A stretch of 64,000 bases of DNA from Fen-999 sp041480065 (GTDB lineage Bacteria > Pseudomonadota > Gammaproteobacteria > Burkholderiales > Rhodocyclaceae). The position numbers were made by a program, and so were the translations under genes. Below are positions 8,168 to 16,133 of this stretch, one piece after another; position 1 is the stretch's first letter, and every line of letters begins with the position of its first letter. The notes below the pieces were generated by a model. That model made no database searches and was not told the origin of the DNA. It was given only the letters and a program-made list of their open reading frames with translations. Location of the stretch: the NCBI GenBank assembly GCA_041480065.1, contig JBGOZF010000014.1:1-64000 (forward strand), given 5' to 3'.

Positions 8168-11100
8168 ATGAGCCGAGCAGCGCAGCATCGAGAGCCAAGT
8201 GCGGACAAGGAAGCGCGTCGAAACGCCCGCTTGGCCGGGCGGCCGGCGATCGCCTATGACGAGGCCCTGCCGGTCAACCAGCGGCGCGACGAGATCGCGC
8301 AGGCCATTGCCCGGAATCAGGTCGTCGTCGTCTGCGGCGAGACCGGCTCCGGCAAGACCACGCAGTTGCCCAAGATCTGCCTGGAACTCGGTCGCGGCAT
8401 CGACGGGCTGATCGGCCACACGCAGCCGCGGCGCATCGCGGCGCGGGCGACGGCGACACGCATCGCCCAGGAACTGAAGTCGGAGCTGGGGCGTTACGTC
8501 GGCTACAAGATCCGCTTTACCGACCGGACCTCGCCGGACAGCTACATCAAGCTGATGACCGACGGCATCCTGCTTGCGGAGACGCAGAACGATCCGTTGC
8601 TGAAGCGCTACGACACGCTGCTGATCGACGAGGCGCACGAGCGCAGCCTGAACATCGATTTCCTGCTCGGCTACCTGAGGCAGTTGTTGCCGAAGCGGCC
8701 GGACCTGAAGGTGATCGTGACCTCGGCGACGCTCGATGCCGAGCGCTTCTCCCGGCATTTCGACGGCGCTCCGGTGATCGAGGTCTCGGGACGGCTGTTT
8801 CCCATCGAGACGCGATATCGCCCATTTGATGAGGATCGCGACCGGGATCTCAACGATGCCATCGTGGATGCGGTATCGGAAGCGCATCGCGAAGGCGCCG
8901 GTGACGTTCTTGCATTCCTGCCCGGCGAACGCGAGATACGCGAAGCCACCGAGGCCCTCAGAAAGCACCACCCGCCCGGGCTGGAGATCGTGCCCCTGTT
9001 CGCGCGCCAGTCGGCGCAGGAACAGTCGCGGGTCTTTGCGCCGCACCAGGGCCGCCGCGTCGTGCTGGCGACCAATGTCGCCGAGACTTCGCTGACCGTG
9101 CCCGGCATACGTTACGTGGTCGACACCGGTCTCGCCCGCGTCAAGCGCTACAGTCATCGCAACAAGGTGGAGCAGTTGCAGGTGGAGAACATCTCGCAGG
9201 CGGCGGCGAAGCAGCGCGCCGGCCGTTGCGGACGTGTGGCGGCGGGCATCTGTTTCCGGCTCTACTCGGAAGAGGACTTCAACAAGCGCGCGCCCTACAC
9301 CGATCCCGAGATCCTGCGCTCGAGCCTTGCCGGCGTCATCCTGCGCATGAAGTCGCTGCACTTGGGCGAGGTCGAGGACTTCCCCTTCCTGGAAGCGCCG
9401 GCACCGCGCATGATCACCGACGGCTATCAGTTGCTGGCGGAACTCGGCGCCATCGACGAGACCAGCAAGGAACTGACCCCCGTCGGCCATGAGTTGGCCA
9501 AGCTCCCGCTCGACCCCAAGATCGGCCGCATGATGCTCGCCGCGCGTGACCAGAACTGCCTGAAGGAGATGTTGGTCATCGCCGCCGCGCTGTCGGTGCA
9601 GGATCCGCGCGATCGGCCGCAGGAAGCATCCGGCAGCGCCGACCAGGCGCACGCGAAGTGGAAGGACGAGAAGTCGGAATTCCTCTCCTGGCTCAAGCTA
9701 TGGAATGCCGCCGACGAAGTCTGGCGCCACGAGTCGACCAACAAGCAGCGCCAGTGGTGCCGGCAGAACTTCCTCTCCTGGCTGCGAGTGCGCGAGTGGC
9801 GCGACATCCACGGCCAACTGCACACGCTGTGTACCGAGCACTCGTGGCAGGAGAACCAGATCGCGGCGAACTACGATGCCATCCACAAGGCGCTGCTGAC
9901 CGGGCTGCTGGGGCATATCGGCCTCAGAAACGAGGAGGATCGCAACTATCTTGGCGCGCGCGGCATCAAGTTCTTCATCCATCCGGGCTCGGCGCTGGTT
10001 AAGAAGGCCGGGCGCTGGATCGTGGCGGCTGAACTGGTCGAGACTTCACGCCTGTTCGCGCGCTGCATCGCCAATGTCCAGCCCGAGTGGCTGGAGGAGG
10101 TCGGCAAACACCTGATCCGCAGCCATGTCTTCGAGCCGCACTGGGAAAAAGGTCCCCCCCCGAAGTCGCCGCGAAGCGGCGACCTCCCCCCAGGGGGCGA
10201 TGAAACACTTGGGGCGGCCCGGCGTGTTTCATCCGGCGGCGGCCAGGTGGTGGCCTGGGAGCGCGTGACGCTGCATGGACTCCTTCTTCATCCAAAGCGG
10301 AAGGTTCACTACGGGCCCATCGACCCGAAGCTGGCGCGCGAGATCCTGATCCGCTCGGCTCTGGTTCACGGCGAGGTCGGCGAGGACTGGCTGAAGAAGT
10401 GGCGCTTCCTTCAGCACAACCTCAAGCTCACGCGCGACATCGAACACCTGGAACACAAGTCGCGCCGGCCCGATGTGCTCGTCGACGAGGAGTTGATCCA
10501 CGCCTTCTACGATGCCAAGATCCCCGAGGGCATCACGACGCTGGCGGCCTTCGACCACTGGCGGCGCGAGGCCGAACGCGCGGCACCGAAGCTGCTCCAT
10601 CTGGAGCGCGAACAACTGATGCGCCACGAGGCGGCCGGCATCACCACCGATGCCTTTCCGCCGCAGTTCGAGTATCGCGACCAGAAGTGGAAGCTCGCCT
10701 ACAAGCACGACCCCGGCGCCGCGGACGACGGCATCACGCTGTCATTGCCGCTCGCGGCTTTGAACCAGGTGCCGGCGCAGCGCGTCGACTGGCTGGTACC
10801 GGGCCTGCTGAAGGAGAAGGTGGTGGCGCTCCTGAAGACGCTGCCGCAGAAGTACCGCCATCGTTTGCAGCCGCTCGACGCATTTGGCGAGAGTTTCTGT
10901 GACGGCGAGCCGGACCGCGACGAGCCGCTGGTGCGCGCACTGACCCGGGCGGTGGAGGAGAAGCTGGCAATGAAGCTGCCGCTCGACGCCTTCCGGCCCG
11001 GCGAACTGCGGCCACATCTGCTGATGAACTTTCGGCTGCTCGACGAGTACGGCGGCACACTGGCGTTCTCGCGCAATCTCGCCGAATTGCGCGGTCAGTA

Positions 11101-12019
11101 CGGCGAGCGCGTCACCCAGACCTTCGCCCGCGCCGAAGTCAGGCATGAGGCTGCCGAGGGGGAACTGACGGGTCTCACCGGCTGGTCGTTCGGCGAACTG
11201 CCGGAACTGCTGGAGGTGAAAGTGGGCGGCAAGATGGTGGCCGGCTTCCCGGCGCTGGTCGATGAAAGCGAGAGCGTTGCCCTGCGTGCCTTCGATACCG
11301 AAGAGAAGGCAGCCGAAATCCATCGCAAGGGCTTGTCGCGCCTGTTCGCGTTGGCATTGAAGGAGCAGTTGAAGTTCATCGAGAAGAACCTGCCGCGCGA
11401 ACTGGGTTTGCAGTTCATGGTGCTCGGCACGGAGAAGGAGTTGAAGGAGCAGTTGATTGCGACAACGATAGAGCGCACCTGTCTCGCCGATCCGCTGCCG
11501 ACCGATGGCGCGTCTTTCGATGCGCGCGTCGCCGCGGCCAAGGGCCGGGTGGTGCTGGTGGTGCAGGAGATCGCGCGCCTGGCCGGGACCATCCTGACCG
11601 AGTATGCCGTCGTGCAGAAGAAGCTCGCCGGAGCGCAGAAGGCGTTCCCGGTCACCTGCACCGACATCGCGGCCCAATTGGCGGCTTTGGTGCACAAGCG
11701 TTTCGTCTCGGCTCTGGCCTATGAGCGGCTGGCACATTTGCCGCGCTATCTCAAGGCTGCCGCGCTACGGCTGGACAAGGCGCGCACCGATGCCGCTCGC
11801 GACGCGCGGTTGATGGCCGAATGGCAGGCCCTGGCGAAGCCCTGGGAGCGCGAGCACCAGGCGATGCGGAAGGTCGGCGTGGTCGATCCGTTTCTCGAGG
11901 AGTTCCGCTGGCTGCTCGAAGAGCTGCGCGTGGCCTTGTTCGCGCAGGAATTGAAGACGCCGTCGCCGGTCTCGGTGAAGCGGTTGCAGAAGATGTGGGA
12001 CGGCAGGCCCCATACCTGA
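8168..12019 (+). CDS. hrpA: ATP-dependent RNA helicase HrpA
   Basis: The product is a DEAH-box helicase of about 1283 residues. Walker A is GETGSGKTTQ, the DEAH motif is LIDEAHERSLN, motif III is TSATLD, and motif VI is QRAGRCGRVAAG. The long C-terminal HrpA-specific domain is complete to the stop. HrpA acts on RNA; in E. coli it rescues stalled ribosomes. ATG 8168 (MSRAAQHRE) is chosen by alignment to the family start, although the frame is open from 8033 and no strong ribosome binding site is seen. An oddity at about residues 661-690 is a proline/glycine-rich insert (GPPPKSPRSGDLPPGGDE...) between HWEK and GQVVAWERVTLHGL. Other HrpA proteins run almost directly from one to the other. At DNA level this insert is a palindromic repeat. 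Confidence 0.93.
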   Translation: MSRAAQHREPSADKEARRNARLAGRPAIAYDEALPVNQRRDEIAQAIARNQVVVVCGETGSGKTTQLPKICLELGRGIDGLIGHTQPRRIAARATATRIAQELKSELGRYVGYKIRFTDRTSPDSYIKLMTDGILLAETQNDPLLKRYDTLLIDEAHERSLNIDFLLGYLRQLLPKRPDLKVIVTSATLDAERFSRHFDGAPVIEVSGRLFPIETRYRPFDEDRDRDLNDAIVDAVSEAHREGAGDVLAFLPGEREIREATEALRKHHPPGLEIVPLFARQSAQEQSRVFAPHQGRRVVLATNVAETSLTVPGIRYVVDTGLARVKRYSHRNKVEQLQVENISQAAAKQRAGRCGRVAAGICFRLYSEEDFNKRAPYTDPEILRSSLAGVILRMKSLHLGEVEDFPFLEAPAPRMITDGYQLLAELGAIDETSKELTPVGHELAKLPLDPKIGRMMLAARDQNCLKEMLVIAAALSVQDPRDRPQEASGSADQAHAKWKDEKSEFLSWLKLWNAADEVWRHESTNKQRQWCRQNFLSWLRVREWRDIHGQLHTLCTEHSWQENQIAANYDAIHKALLTGLLGHIGLRNEEDRNYLGARGIKFFIHPGSALVKKAGRWIVAAELVETSRLFARCIANVQPEWLEEVGKHLIRSHVFEPHWEKGPPPKSPRSGDLPPGGDETLGAARRVSSGGGQVVAWERVTLHGLLLHPKRKVHYGPIDPKLAREILIRSALVHGEVGEDWLKKWRFLQHNLKLTRDIEHLEHKSRRPDVLVDEELIHAFYDAKIPEGITTLAAFDHWRREAERAAPKLLHLEREQLMRHEAAGITTDAFPPQFEYRDQKWKLAYKHDPGAADDGITLSLPLAALNQVPAQRVDWLVPGLLKEKVVALLKTLPQKYRHRLQPLDAFGESFCDGEPDRDEPLVRALTRAVEEKLAMKLPLDAFRPGELRPHLLMNFRLLDEYGGTLAFSRNLAELRGQYGERVTQTFARAEVRHEAAEGELTGLTGWSFGELPELLEVKVGGKMVAGFPALVDESESVALRAFDTEEKAAEIHRKGLSRLFALALKEQLKFIEKNLPRELGLQFMVLGTEKELKEQLIATTIERTCLADPLPTDGASFDARVAAAKGRVVLVVQEIARLAGTILTEYAVVQKKLAGAQKAFPVTCTDIAAQLAALVHKRFVSALAYERLAHLPRYLKAAALRLDKARTDAARDARLMAEWQALAKPWEREHQAMRKVGVVDPFLEEFRWLLEELRVALFAQELKTPSPVSVKRLQKMWDGRPHT
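10151..10236 (+). repeat. GC-rich palindromic repeat inserted in frame within hrpA
   Basis: The DNA coding for the odd HrpA insert contains two hairpins. The first is GTCGCCGC-GAA-GCGGCGAC at about 10165-10183. The second is a perfect 10-bp inverted repeat GATGAAACAC / GTGTTTCATC at 10199-10208 and 10224-10233. Between and around them are runs of C/G and the string GGGGCGGCCCGGCG. Similar C-run/G-run hairpins and a GGGCGGCCC core occur in the intergenic repeats at 30979-31081 and 49762-49875, so this looks like a member of the same broad repeat class captured inside a gene. The reading frame is preserved. Confidence 0.65.
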
Positions 12020-12029
12020 AAGGAAGACG

Positions 12030-12740
12030 ATGCTGCTGCAAGCGATACTGAAAACCCTGCGCGACATGACCCGGCGCGACATTCTCTGGCAGGCGCTGTG
12101 GCCGCCGCTGCTGTCCTTGTCCGCCTGGACGGGCGTTGCCGTCCTGGCGTGGATGCCGATGAGCCGGTGGCTGCTGGCGAACATGCCCGAATGGTCGTGG
12201 CTCGACTGGCTGGGCCCGTATCTCGTGCATGCGGTGCTGGTGCTGGTCTTCGCGCCGCTGATCTACATGACGACCGTGCTGCTGGTGGCGACGTTCAGCC
12301 TGCCGCGCATGATGGCCATCGTCGCCGCCCGCGATTATCCGGAGCTGACGCGCTACGGTTCTGCCGCCGCCGCGTTCTGGGGCAGCCTCGGCAATACCGT
12401 GGTGGCCGGGCTGATCTTCGTCGTCGGCTGGCTGATCACGCTGCCGCTGCTGCTCATCCCCGGGGTGCTGCTGGTGCTGCCGCTGCTCTGGGCCGCATGG
12501 CTCAACCAGCGGACCTTCCGTTTCGATGTGCTGGCCGAGCACGCGACGAGCGACGAGCGGTCGTCGCTGATCAAGCGCAGGCGCTCCAACTTCTGGCTCG
12601 CCGGGTTTGTGTCCGCGGTCGCCGCCCATGTGCCGCTGGCGAACGTGATGGCCCCGGCCTTCGGCGCGCTGCTGTTCGTGCATGTCGGCCTGTCGGCGCT
12701 CAGGGAGACCAGGAGCCGGGAAGGTATCATCGTCTCGTAA
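12030..12740 (+). CDS. EI24/CysZ-family membrane protein
   Basis: This 236-residue integral membrane protein starts 11 bases after hrpA. Hydrophobic helices are visible at about residues 25-45, 65-90, 125-160 (a long double segment rich in LLL/VLP) and 195-220. The pattern matches the EI24 domain family, which includes the sulfate permease CysZ. Residues typical of the family, such as WAAWLNQRTFRFDVLAEHA in the middle loop, are present. Substrate cannot be assigned; CysZ imports sulfate in E. coli, but many EI24 proteins are uncharacterised. The short spacing suggests co-transcription with hrpA and the downstream CinA-domain gene. Confidence 0.75.
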   Translation: MLLQAILKTLRDMTRRDILWQALWPPLLSLSAWTGVAVLAWMPMSRWLLANMPEWSWLDWLGPYLVHAVLVLVFAPLIYMTTVLLVATFSLPRMMAIVAARDYPELTRYGSAAAAFWGSLGNTVVAGLIFVVGWLITLPLLLIPGVLLVLPLLWAAWLNQRTFRFDVLAEHATSDERSSLIKRRRSNFWLAGFVSAVAAHVPLANVMAPAFGALLFVHVGLSALRETRSREGIIVS

Positions 12741-12750
12741 TGGAGGAAAC

Positions 12751-13506
12751 ATGGGCTTCGGAGCATTCATCATCGGCGACGAGATCATGCGCGGCAAGCT
12801 CGAGGACAAGCATTTCGCCAAGCTGCGCGAACTTCTCGCCACGCGCGGCCTGCATCTCGACTGGGTGCTGTACCTGGGCGACGACCGGCCGCGACTGATC
12901 GAGAACATCCGCCGCACGTTGGCTGGGGGCGATGTCGTGTTCAGCTTCGGCGGCATCGGCGTCACGCCCGACGACCATACGCGCCAGGCGGCCGCCGCGG
13001 CGGCCGGGGTGCCGCTGGCGCTGCATCCCGAGGCGGAAGCCGAGATCCGCGCCCGCATGGCCGAAATCAACCACGAAGTGACGCCGGCGCGGCTGGAACT
13101 CGGTACTTATCCGGCAGGTTCGCGCATCATCCCGAACCCGTTCAACCGCATTCCGGGCTTCTCCTATGCCGACCATCATTTCGTGCCCGGATTTCCCGAG
13201 ATGGCATGGCCGATGGTCGAGTGGGTGCTCGACACCTACTACCGCGATCGCTTCCGGACCGACCGGGAAGCGGAAGCCGCGATCACCATCCGGGACGGTC
13301 ATGAGGGGACGCTGCTCGACCTGATGATCCGCATCGAGCGCGACTACCCGAGCCTGAAGGTGTTCAGCCTGCCTACCGTCCATACGGATACGATGCCCGG
13401 CCATCTCGAGCTCGGCGTGCGCGGACAGCCGGAGCAAGTGCCACCTGCGATGGCGGAGATCGAGGCCGAAGTCACGAAGCGCGGACTCGCGTTCGACAGG
13501 AAATAA
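12751..13506 (+). CDS. CinA/MoaB-type molybdopterin-binding-domain protein
   Basis: This 251-residue protein consists of the N-terminal CinA (MoCF/MoaB-like) domain without the C-terminal nicotinamide-nucleotide amidase part. It begins MGFGAFIIGDEIMRGK, where the family usually has GDEL/ILxG. The nucleotide/phosphate loop VFSFGGIGVTPDDHT lies near residue 75, followed by PGFPEMAWPM near residue 150. The start is fixed by GGAGG at 12742-12746. It lies 10 bases behind the EI24 gene. Stand-alone versions are widespread in proteobacteria and their substrate is unknown; the original competence/damage-inducible label should not be taken as function. Confidence 0.85.
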   Translation: MGFGAFIIGDEIMRGKLEDKHFAKLRELLATRGLHLDWVLYLGDDRPRLIENIRRTLAGGDVVFSFGGIGVTPDDHTRQAAAAAAGVPLALHPEAEAEIRARMAEINHEVTPARLELGTYPAGSRIIPNPFNRIPGFSYADHHFVPGFPEMAWPMVEWVLDTYYRDRFRTDREAEAAITIRDGHEGTLLDLMIRIERDYPSLKVFSLPTVHTDTMPGHLELGVRGQPEQVPPAMAEIEAEVTKRGLAFDRK

Positions 13507-13533
13507 AAAAAGCCCCGGCGCGTGGCCGGGGCT
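13504..13533 (-). terminator. Intrinsic terminator of the phasin gene
   Basis: The stem AGCCCCGGC (13511-13519) pairs with GCCGGGGCT (13525-13533) around a five-base loop. Read on the minus strand it is followed by a run of T (plus-strand A-run 13504-13510). It lies about 50 bases beyond the phasin stop. On the plus strand it overlaps the stop of the CinA-domain gene and could act weakly there too. Confidence 0.85.
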
Positions 13534-13580
13534 TGAACTCCAGCCTGTTGGGGCTGGGAGGAGGAGGTGGTGAGCCTGAC

Positions 13581-14135
13581 TCAGGCGGCCTTCTTGGCCT
13601 TTGGCGCGGTGGTGACGGCCTTGACGGTGGCGTTGGTCGCGGCAGCCACGTTGGCTTCGGCGATCTCGGCAACCTGCTTGGCGGCCTTGGACATGCTGTC
13701 GTAGGCTGAGTTGGCGGCGGCGATCGCGGACTTGACGGCGGCGACAGCGACGTCGGAACCGGCCGGGGCGTTCTTCACGGCCTTGTCCAGGGCGGAAGTG
13801 ATGTTCTTGTTCATCTCGGCAAATTGGGCCTCGATGACCTTGGACAGTTCTTCCTGGGTCTGGGTGGCGATTTCATAGATGCTGCGCGAATAGGCGATCG
13901 CCTTCTCCGCGGCCGGCTGGGCCAGCGAGGCTTGCACATTCATGAATTCCTGCACGTCCTTGGCGCCCATCAACGACTTGGCGTTGGCCACGACGTCTTC
14001 GAGCAGGTTGCGGGCGGTGTTGAGGTTCAGGGCGGCGAGGCGCTCCGCGCTGGCAAACGTGGTGTTGGCCAGGGTCAGGATGCTTTCGACATTGGCCTTG
14101 TTGGCCGAGGCGAGTTGTTCGGGGGTGTTGTACAT
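13581..14135 (-). CDS. phaP: Phasin (polyhydroxyalkanoate granule-associated protein)
   Basis: This 184-residue, alanine/lysine-rich, helical protein is of the PhaP family, which coats PHA granules in the cytoplasm. The family core is clear: MYNTPEQLASANKANVESI at the start, then LAALNLNTARNLLEDVVANA and a QEFMNVQASLAQPAAEKA-like segment. The C-terminus is low-complexity Ala/Thr/Lys, as in many phasins. The start at 14135 has a CAGGAG ribosome binding site; the longer in-frame ORF to 14213 lacks one. It is a single gene with its own strong promoter, PhaR-like operators and terminator. No PHA synthase is present in the window. Confidence 0.93.
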   Translation of the reverse strand: MYNTPEQLASANKANVESILTLANTTFASAERLAALNLNTARNLLEDVVANAKSLMGAKDVQEFMNVQASLAQPAAEKAIAYSRSIYEIATQTQEELSKVIEAQFAEMNKNITSALDKAVKNAPAGSDVAVAAVKSAIAAANSAYDSMSKAAKQVAEIAEANVAAATNATVKAVTTAPKAKKAA

Positions 14136-14204
14136 AGTCTTGCTCCTGTATGGGACGACGGTCGGGGGAACCTTCACTGCGCTTCCCACCAGCCCGGAAG
14201 CGCT

Positions 14205-14280
14205 ATGTTGCACTGCATCACAACTCGAATTATAGGGACGGACGGACCGAAGTCAACAGTTTGTTGGTGCAATGCACCAA
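14205..14280 (-). promoter_or_regulatory. phaP promoter with two PhaR-like operator palindromes
   Basis: On the minus strand a near-consensus sigma-70 promoter is visible: TTGACT (14256-14251), a 16-base spacer, and TATAAT (14234-14229). This puts transcription start near 14222. A 17-bp perfect palindrome TTGGTGCAATGCACCAA (14264-14280) lies just upstream of the -35 box. A second site with the same TGCANTGCA core (14209-14217, TGCACTGCA) lies at the start point. In Ralstonia eutropha, PhaR is known to bind phaP at exactly these two positions. Use of PhaR here is inferred. A third related palindrome, GTTGCTGCAAC, lies at 14353-14363. Confidence 0.7.
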
Positions 14281-14389
14281 TTTTTCTTCTGCCTGACTTT
14301 GGTTATAAGAAACAAAGGCCTGTGAGCTTGGCGTTACGTCAGGTTCGCGCTTGTTGCTGCAACGCGCAAGGCGAATCCCCGGCTGCCGG

Positions 14390-15004
14390 CTAGCGGGGCT
14401 CGGTAATGTCCGCGGCGGGCTTGAGCGGCGCGTCATTGCGCGCGGGTGAGGACGGGGCCGCTTTCGCCGCATCCTTGTTCTTGGCCTGGATGACCGCGTG
14501 AACGCGCTCCGGGCGACCCGCCGGCGTTCCCGCCGATCCGGTCACGATGTAGTTCTCGGTCATGCCGTCATAGGAGATATAGGGGCCGCGAACTTCGTCG
14601 AGACCGCTGGTGACATGGGCGCGGACGAACAACTCCGCCTTGTCGGACTTGCCGTCGTATTCGATCCGCTCGGCTTCGCCATCGACATATTCGTCCTTGC
14701 CCTCGCGCTTCTGCCGGAATCGGGCCAGTCCGCCGGCGCCGCCGTACGCGATGCCCTTCTGGAAACCTTCGGCGTCCTGCGTGACCACCAGTCTTGTCGT
14801 CCGGATGATTATCGTGCCCCGGACCATCTGGACGTTGCCCTCGAAGATCTGGATCTTCTTCGCCTCGTCGACCGTGATCCGATCGGCTTCAAGGTTGACG
14901 GGCTTGTCACGGTCTGCGCGTTCTGCCATGGCAGGCGCGACGAACGCCGCCGCGAACAGCGTAATCAGGATACCTGCGCGGGACAGTCGGGTGTGTGCGT
15001 TCAT
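14390..15004 (-). CDS. lptA: LPS transport periplasmic protein LptA
   Basis: The product is 204 residues with a signal peptide ending AAFVAPAMA and then an OstA/LptA beta-jellyroll domain. Typical sequence is PVNLEADRITVDEAKKI followed by FEGNVQMVRGTIIIRTTRL. LptA forms the periplasmic bridge that carries lipopolysaccharide from the inner-membrane LptBFGC complex to LptD. The C-terminal 30 residues are a low-complexity Ala/Pro/Lys tail. The start overlaps lptC by four bases (ATGA). The usual downstream neighbours lptB and rpoN are absent: after 254 bases the unrelated phasin gene follows. Confidence 0.92.
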   Translation of the reverse strand: MNAHTRLSRAGILITLFAAAFVAPAMAERADRDKPVNLEADRITVDEAKKIQIFEGNVQMVRGTIIIRTTRLVVTQDAEGFQKGIAYGGAGGLARFRQKREGKDEYVDGEAERIEYDGKSDKAELFVRAHVTSGLDEVRGPYISYDGMTENYIVTGSAGTPAGRPERVHAVIQAKNKDAAKAAPSSPARNDAPLKPAADITEPR

Positions 15005-15573
15005 TTCGTTTCGTTCCCATGGATGGTGCCCTGTACCGGGCCCGAAAGCACTGCGACCTCGGTCTTGTTGTTGGCCTCGAGCCCGATGCCGTTGACGACG
15101 CTCTTGCCCTGCGTGATGGTCACCGGTGCGTGCGTGTAGGCATATTCGTCATCCGGCGTCACGAACAGAATGCTTGTCGTGATGATGGTCTCCGGAGTAT
15201 CGGCGCTGCCGGCGCGAACGATGCGCACGTCGTCGTTCAGGCGAACGTGCTTGCCCTCCTTGTCGAGCCAGGCCGTCCGCGCCGTGACCACGGTTTGTCG
15301 GCTCGAATAGTAGACCAAGCGCGGTGCTGTGACCGTGGTGCTGTCGTCGTCGGGGAAATGAAGCATCTTTTCCGCGGTGACCGTGTGCTGGAGAGAACCA
15401 TCGGCGGCGAAGCGCCGCACCGTGAAATGCTCGACGAAGAAGTCTGCGTCATGGCGGCCGTTGGCACGACGGCCGGCATCGTCGGTCTGGGTGGCGCGAT
15501 CCAGCCAAAGGGTCAAAGCGGCCAGCAAGGCGACGACCAGCAGGGGGAACAGGGAGGCGCCGACGTGCTTCAC
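15001..15573 (-). CDS. lptC: LPS export protein LptC
   Basis: This 190-residue protein has one N-terminal membrane anchor (VGASLFPLLVVALLAALTLWL) and a periplasmic OstA-like fold. Family features include VEHFTVRRFAADGSLQHTV and AEKMLHFPDDDSTTVTAPRL. LptC takes LPS from LptBFG and passes it to LptA. The start is a GTG at 15573 overlapping the kdsC stop by four bases (GTGA). Position between kdsC and lptA is the conserved proteobacterial order. Confidence 0.9.
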   Translation of the reverse strand: MKHVGASLFPLLVVALLAALTLWLDRATQTDDAGRRANGRHDADFFVEHFTVRRFAADGSLQHTVTAEKMLHFPDDDSTTVTAPRLVYYSSRQTVVTARTAWLDKEGKHVRLNDDVRIVRAGSADTPETIITTSILFVTPDDEYAYTHAPVTITQGKSVVNGIGLEANNKTEVAVLSGPVQGTIHGNETK

Positions 15574-16133
15574 GCGAACTGCCCTGTCGCCTCGGCAGGA
15601 TTCGGCGGTGAGCCTTGCAGGGCCGAAAGCGCCTTCTGCCAGTTGCCCTGGGCGGACAGGATCAGTTCGCAGACTTCGCGCACCGCACCTGCGCCAGCCG
15701 CGGCCGTCGCCACGAAATCGGCCTGCCGCCTGACCAGCGGGTGACCGTCGGGAACCGTCGCGGAAAAACCGCAGGCGCTGATGACCGCAAGATCCACCAC
15801 GTCGTCGCCCATGTAGCCCGCTTCGGCGAAGGTCAGCCCCTGTTGCGCCAGCAGGCCGGCCATGGCGGCGCGCTTGTCCTCGACACCCTGCAATACCAGG
15901 GTGATCCCCAGGTTCTCCGCCCGGCGCGCGACGATGGGCGAATCGCGGCCGGTGATGATCGCCAGCTTGACGCCCGAGCCGGCCAGCATCTTCAGGCCGA
16001 GGCCGTCGCGGGTGAAGAAGGCCTTCAACTCGTCGCCGGCGGGGCTGAAGTACAGGCGGCCGTCGGTCATGACGCCGTCAATGTCGAAGCCCATCAACCG
16101 TACCGCCCGTGCCTTCTCCTCAGCGCAGCTCAT
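15570..16133 (-). CDS. kdsC: 3-deoxy-D-manno-octulosonate 8-phosphate phosphatase KdsC
   Basis: The product is a 187-residue HAD-superfamily phosphatase that hydrolyses Kdo-8-phosphate to Kdo for LPS inner core. HAD motif I is GFDIDGVMTDG, where the nucleophile and acid/base aspartates are visible. Motif II lies in KLAIITGRDS, and motif III/IV is YMGDDVVDLAVI. There is no cap domain, as expected for the tetrameric KdsC type. The start at 16133 overlaps the kdsD stop by four bases; the frame is open far upstream but only as a shadow of kdsD. Confidence 0.95.
   Translation of the reverse strand: MSCAEEKARAVRLMGFDIDGVMTDGRLYFSPAGDELKAFFTRDGLGLKMLAGSGVKLAIITGRDSPIVARRAENLGITLVLQGVEDKRAAMAGLLAQQGLTFAEAGYMGDDVVDLAVISACGFSATVPDGHPLVRRQADFVATAAAGAGAVREVCELILSAQGNWQKALSALQGSPPNPAEATGQFA

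Noticed and set aside
12751..13506. Full competence protein CinA
   Set aside because: Only the N-terminal molybdopterin-binding domain is present; the amidase domain is missing, so the competence label would mislead.
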